Assembly: GCA_964583765.1 (NCBI GenBank) | Contig: CAZOWW010000001.1 | Coordinates: 69,342-133,341, forward strand | DNA: 64,000 nucleotides | Source of the DNA: CAZOWW01 sp964583765 | GTDB taxonomy: Bacteria; Actinomycetota; Actinomycetes; Actinomycetales; Kineosporiaceae | Direction of reading: 5' to 3' | In this document: piece by piece, positions 61,301 to 64,000 of the stretch | Layout: every line of letters begins with the position of its first letter | Numbering within the stretch: position 1 is the stretch's first letter | Position numbers and translations under genes: made by a program | Notes under the pieces: generated by a model | Databases searched by the model: none | What the model saw: the letters and a program-made list of their open reading frames with translations, nothing else | What the model was told of the DNA's origin: nothing

Positions 61301-61793
61301 ACCAGCCGCGCAGTTCCCCCCAGGTGAGCTCGGCGAGGCCGGCCGGGTGGGGGGCACCCCCGGGGAACGGGGCGAGCAGGTCCCGCGGCACGGGTACCGG
61401 GGTGGACGCGGTCGCGGTGGCGACGAAGTGCCCCAAGGCACCGCCCCGGTGCCGCCACGCCTGCGGGTGCGCCTCGGCCCAGCCGGCCGGGTCGAAGAGC
61501 GGGTGCGGCGTGGACGTGGCCGCGGCACCGCGGCGCAGGAAGGCGGCCAACGGGTCGACGGCGCGCGTCTCCCAGTCGCGGGGGGCGTACCAGGACGGCT
61601 CGAAGAGGGGGTGCGGGGACAGCCCCGCGACGCGCCCCCGCCGCACGTAGTGCGCCAGGGCCAGCGGCCACGGCGGGACGCGGTGTTCCAGCTGCCGGGC
61701 GTACCAGCGCACGTCGAACAGGCCGGACCGCGCGATCACCCACCAGGAGACCAGCTCGTGCGCCGCCCGCCGGGCTCGCGCGACCACGCTCAC
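58326..61793 (-). CDS. Three-domain giant glycosyltransferase, paralogue 3, middle domain degenerate
   Basis: A 1155-residue protein. HYVRRGRVAGLSPHPLF-type repeats lie at about 24-125. The first GT2 domain (from about 225) has VVMPVRDRVTSVSAAI and a DSDNQW metal site. The middle domain lacks catalytic residues: SLEAGVEL replaces NNDTE and GRLATADLGLRLR replaces GFEDVDLCLR. It also carries a coding repeat, three 21-bp units at 59871-59932 (SGAGSSA). The GT-B C-terminus has LTWVISHPDQVT and LFVGNSRKVFR, with a linker holding two 18-bp QTPVGP units at 58843-58878. GTG 61793 starts seven bases after the upstream stop. Confidence 0.9.
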   Translation of the reverse strand: MSVVARARRAAHELVSWWVIARSGLFDVRWYARQLEHRVPPWPLALAHYVRRGRVAGLSPHPLFEPSWYAPRDWETRAVDPLAAFLRRGAAATSTPHPLFDPAGWAEAHPQAWRHRGGALGHFVATATASTPVPVPRDLLAPFPGGAPHPAGLAELTWGELRGWLVATLENWRAGEALRRAPRVTTRHDAGTESALVARHADTDLAAALHADENAPVVSVVMPVRDRVTSVSAAIASVQRQTLACWELLVVDDGSTDGTEDLLHRLAATDPRIHVLATQEGHRGVSAARNQGAAHAHGRFLAWLDSDNQWTPDFLQTVVGTMVENDWQAAYATSELVGGARRRYRALDAGAAQEDLLALLAVANHIDLNVLVADHVLVGQVGGFDETLRRTVDYDLVWRLAERTVPRHVDVVGVSYDDDRGATDRITVRERPSWREVVKNRHLIDWESLARQGRGLGWADGFGPGPGASASVAPASGRDPARVSVLVTSSGPWPAAWVSAASAVRAAGAGEDVEVQLLDDAGRRADTLVLAALGRLDPRITVTRVPRAVGRALGDNLALAASAGGVVISLEAGVELWPGASAALRAALDRREVAVATPVVLDRVGRLAAAGLLPEPPAPDTVPSVSGAGSSASGAGSSASGTTDLVPALRGLGLTDAWRAGDLPSVTTAEASAVAVRAGDLIAAQGFDPLYTGRLATADLGLRLRAASGRRAAVVTTALTGRADRLRPGAPLPLATHERPGDAVPDPGDRRTFAERWARDPGPAAELFAEPAPEALWASAGVRVVGRDASGGGRLVLARVTPSQAPGGTSGLPCLRWTIKTALPAGPAALGWGDLHFARALAAALERLGQQVVIDHRPAVRLAPEIPDDVVLTLRGLEPAPGGNAAPGSGAARLTWVISHPDQVTDEEIRGQHQVFAASRLWARRVSARAGVEVLPLLQATDPSRFHPGAAPGTDSLPVIAGGPPGAGTFAAPQTPVGPQTPVGTVPVEKVLFVGNSRKVFRPVVQHLVEAGIDVAVYGAHWEPFLGPAGVRATFLDNALLPAAYRAAGVVLNDHWDDMRAEGFVSNRLFDAAACGARVVSDAVEGAEELFGGLVRTFEGPEQLVELVREAPAGFPDDEQRLAVARRVIREHSFDARAATLLEHALAVRAGGCAG

Positions 61794-61800
61794 CGCGCGT

Positions 61801-62391
61801 TCACCCGGCCGCGGCGGGCGGGTCCACCCGCCGCACCACACCGGTCACGAGACGCCGGGACAGGGCCCGGATCCGGCCGGGACGGCGCGGGCGCAACGCC
61901 TCCGCCAGCACGTCGAGGTCGAGGTCCGCGGTCCCCCCGGACGGCAGGGCCACGACCCGATCGGCACCGTAGGTGGTCCGCAACTGCGCCATCCGCTCGG
62001 CGAAGTACTCCCGCCACGAGCGGTCGGGGTACCGCTCGGCCCACTCCCGGCGGGACAGCACGTGGTCGACGGCGAACCCGGCCCGCCGGACCACCGAGAA
62101 GGTGGTGCCGTCCGTGACCAGGAGCGGCCGGACGCCGGGCAGCACGAGGGCGAGCCGTCCCAGGTCGGCCACGGTCGCCTCGAGTGCCCCCTCCTGCGGG
62201 TCCAGGAGCACCAGCAGGGCCGGAACCCCACGGTCCGAGACCCGGGCCGGCACCCCCAGCCCGGCCCGAAGACCGGGTGGTGGGACGTCGGCGGCCAGGA
62301 CCATGCGGTCCACGACCGCGCCGGCGAACCGCCGCAGTGCCGGTACCCGCCGCACGGCCCGTACGACCAGCGCACCCCGCGCACCACTCAT
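61801..62391 (-). CDS. Conserved hypothetical protein in glycosyltransferase operon
   Basis: A 196-residue protein of no recognised family. It has alternating strand-like hydrophobic segments (ALLVLLDPQEGALEATVADL, RLALVLPGVRPLLVT, FAVDHVLSRREW) and a C-terminal Arg-rich helix, suggesting a small alpha/beta cytoplasmic protein. No signal peptide or membrane helix is present. Its start overlaps the stop of the upstream GT-B gene (ATGA), and it ends seven bases before giant paralogue 3, so the three are probably one unit. A glycosyltransferase accessory role is inferred from context alone. Confidence 0.75.
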   Translation of the reverse strand: MSGARGALVVRAVRRVPALRRFAGAVVDRMVLAADVPPPGLRAGLGVPARVSDRGVPALLVLLDPQEGALEATVADLGRLALVLPGVRPLLVTDGTTFSVVRRAGFAVDHVLSRREWAERYPDRSWREYFAERMAQLRTTYGADRVVALPSGGTADLDLDVLAEALRPRRPGRIRALSRRLVTGVVRRVDPPAAAG

Positions 62392-64000
62392 GAGGTGGCT
62401 CCGTTCCGGACCGTCATGGAGGTGGCTCCGTCCTGTGTCGCTGCCGTCCCGCTCACCAGGCGTTCGATCGCCGCGATGGCCTCGAAACCACCGTTCGGCC
62501 GGTCCAACTCCCGGCAGCGTGCACCCAACCGGGCCCGCTGACCGGGATCGAGCAGCACGGTCACGGCCCGGTCCACGGCCTCCTCGGTGGCCTCGGTCAG
62601 GTCCAGGGCCGCTCCCACGCGGGCCGCCCAGCGCGAACGGGCGGGCTGATCGTCCAGGGGCACGTCCGGGTTGGCCACGAACACCGTGGGCACCGCGAGC
62701 CGCACGAACTCGTGGAACGAGTTGTACCCCACCGCGGAGACCGCGAAGTCCACCGCCCGCGCGTAGCGGGCGATCGGGTACACCGACACGCAGTGCACCT
62801 GCTCGGAGACGGCCTCCAGCCGGGTCGCGATGACCGGGCGGGTGAGCACGACCTGCAGTTCGGGCTCCCGGAGCAGCCGGTGCACGAAGAGCTCCAGCGC
62901 GCCGTGCAGGTTCCCGCGGTTGTCCGCGCCCAGGGTGATCAGGGCCACCGGCCGGTCCGGGTCCACGCCCAGTGCGGCCGTGGCCTGCTCGCGGGGCAGG
63001 AGCTCGCCCTCGTCCAGCAGGGTGATCGGCCCCACGCGCAGGGCGTCCGTGCGGCCGGCGGTGGCGCCGCGGTCCTCCTCCTCCGCGAAGTCACCCGGCT
63101 CGATGATCAGGTCGAACCGGCTGCTCCGGGCGAGCTGGTCCCCCTCGCCCCCGGCCCGCCACAGCCCCCGGCGGGACCAGACCAGACGGGTTTCGGGCAC
63201 CGCGTCCGCCGCGGCGAGCACCGCGTCATAGGGGTACGTGCCGTCGAAGACGAGGGCTGCGGGCCGCTCCCGACGCAGGATCTCCGTGAAGCGTGCGGTC
63301 ATGCGCAGGTTCCACCGGCGCACGCCCACCCCGAGGCTCTCCCGCGAGGGGACGTACTCCCAGGGGAAGCCCTCCTTGCCGACCACGGGGACGGCCTGGG
63401 ACATCGACACGAACACCGGCCGGATCGCCGGCGAGCCGCGCCGGGCCATCGCCATGAGCCGCGTGAGGTGACCCATGCCGGTGCCGTTCGAGCTGACGAA
63501 CATCACCGTGGCCGCGTCGGATCGCGTCCTGGCCGTCGACCCCGGAGCCGAGGCAGGCCCGACGGCCACCGGCGCAGGGCCGGATCGCGACCCGGGCCCG
63601 GACCCCGACACCGTTCCGGACGAGGACCCGGGCAGGGCCGCCGGCGCTGCCCCGGACGTCGACACATCCCCAGGCGCCGACACGGGCAACACCGCCCCGG
63701 ACGGCGGCACCGGACCGGACGGCGGGGTGCGGCCGAGGAGCGCGAGCACCCGCGGCGCCACGGCGCCCCGCACCCGCAGCGGCACCGCCCCGCCCGAGAG
63801 CTGGTCGGCGGTCGTCACCGGACGATCGGGCAGCACCGACGAGGGGGTCCCGGGAACGCCGGAGGTGTCCGGTGGGGGCTCGTGGATGACATGGACCTTG
63901 GCGACGGCCCGGTCCCGGGGGGACAGGACGTCGAGGCGGCGGTCTGCGATCAGTTCCAGGACGACGTCATCGATTCGCCGGGCCACGGCACCGACGGGCA
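62388..64000 (-). CDS. MurG-like GT-B glycosyltransferase, possibly cut by window edge
   Basis: The frame is open to the window end; the first in-frame GTG is at 63986 without a Shine-Dalgarno sequence, so the true start may lie outside. From it 532 residues follow: about 40 residues of helix, a 120-residue Gly/Ser/Pro linker, then a GT-B enzyme with VMFVSSNGTGMGHLTRLMAMARRG (MurG/MGD-like glycine-rich loop), FDGTYPYDAVLA, VALITLGADNRGNLH, and FAVSAVGYNSFHEFVRLAVPTVFVANP. The early helix and long linker hint at a further N-terminal domain beyond the edge. It is the first visible gene of the operon. Confidence 0.8.
   Translation of the reverse strand, partial: PVGAVARRIDDVVLELIADRRLDVLSPRDRAVAKVHVIHEPPPDTSGVPGTPSSVLPDRPVTTADQLSGGAVPLRVRGAVAPRVLALLGRTPPSGPVPPSGAVLPVSAPGDVSTSGAAPAALPGSSSGTVSGSGPGSRSGPAPVAVGPASAPGSTARTRSDAATVMFVSSNGTGMGHLTRLMAMARRGSPAIRPVFVSMSQAVPVVGKEGFPWEYVPSRESLGVGVRRWNLRMTARFTEILRRERPAALVFDGTYPYDAVLAAADAVPETRLVWSRRGLWRAGGEGDQLARSSRFDLIIEPGDFAEEEDRGATAGRTDALRVGPITLLDEGELLPREQATAALGVDPDRPVALITLGADNRGNLHGALELFVHRLLREPELQVVLTRPVIATRLEAVSEQVHCVSVYPIARYARAVDFAVSAVGYNSFHEFVRLAVPTVFVANPDVPLDDQPARSRWAARVGAALDLTEATEEAVDRAVTVLLDPGQRARLGARCRELDRPNGGFEAIAAIERLVSGTAATQDGATSMTVRNGATS

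Noticed and set aside
54634..62117. Very long plus-strand open frames of 1096 and 1368 codons
   Set aside because: They lie antisense to the giant glycosyltransferases, are Arg/Gly/Pro/His-rich without any domain, and arise from third-position GC in the real genes. The same holds for long open frames opposite 16.7-19.9 kb and 44.5-47.9 kb.

Overview
The window is about 74% G+C, densely coded, and rich in GTG starts and four-base start/stop overlaps. It carries a WhiB regulator, a Trm112-like protein, DUF3499, TIGR03089 and DUF5719 proteins and coenzyme F420 genes. This points to a high-GC actinobacterium, most likely in the Micrococcales (Intrasporangiaceae-like); the exact family is inference. 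No tRNA, rRNA, CRISPR array, insertion sequence or prophage was seen.

1-5.3 kb holds a MoxR/DUF58/DUF4350 module (first gene cut by the window edge) with SpoIIM-like and RDD membrane proteins. 5.4-12 kb runs on the minus strand: sahH, a DedA protein, a CDF cation transporter, an SIS-domain isomerase-like protein, a Trm112-like protein and manB. 12-23 kb holds a zinc-ribbon protein, DUF3499, a zincin-like protein, DUF5719, a 1394-residue membrane glycosyltransferase, a WhiB2-type regulator, and cofD/cofE (fbiA/fbiB). The gene set and order resemble the mycobacterial Rv3248c-Rv3262 neighbourhood, with the giant glycosyltransferase and DUF5719 inserted. 23.7-25.7 kb holds an isolated WXG100-type protein followed by an LpqN/DcrB-like protein.

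27-64 kb is a long cell-surface glycan region. All four dTDP-L-rhamnose genes are present but scattered (rmlD/rmlB at 34-35 kb, rmlC at 42.7 kb, rmlA at 49 kb). There are two nucleotide-sugar dehydrogenases (a WecC-like one and a UDP-glucose 6-dehydrogenase), a Wzm/Wzt ABC exporter preceded by a methyltransferase with a C-terminal coiled coil, an RgpF-like protein, several single-domain glycosyltransferases, and three very large paralogous glycosyltransferases of about 1050-1155 residues. A CapA-like protein, a SpoIID-like protein and a secreted beta-helix protein act outside the cell. Together they suggest synthesis and ABC-dependent export of an acidic, rhamnose-containing wall polysaccharide. 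An F420-type luciferase-like oxidoreductase and an MFS transporter sit within it.

Two patterns run across the window. Many monocistronic or first genes have a TANNNT hexamer ending six or seven bases before the start codon, the layout of leaderless transcripts. Short tandem arrays (periods 8-32 bp) are frequent: in genes the period is 18 or 21 and keeps frame; between genes it is often 16, 17 or 32 and often begins at the last codons of a gene.
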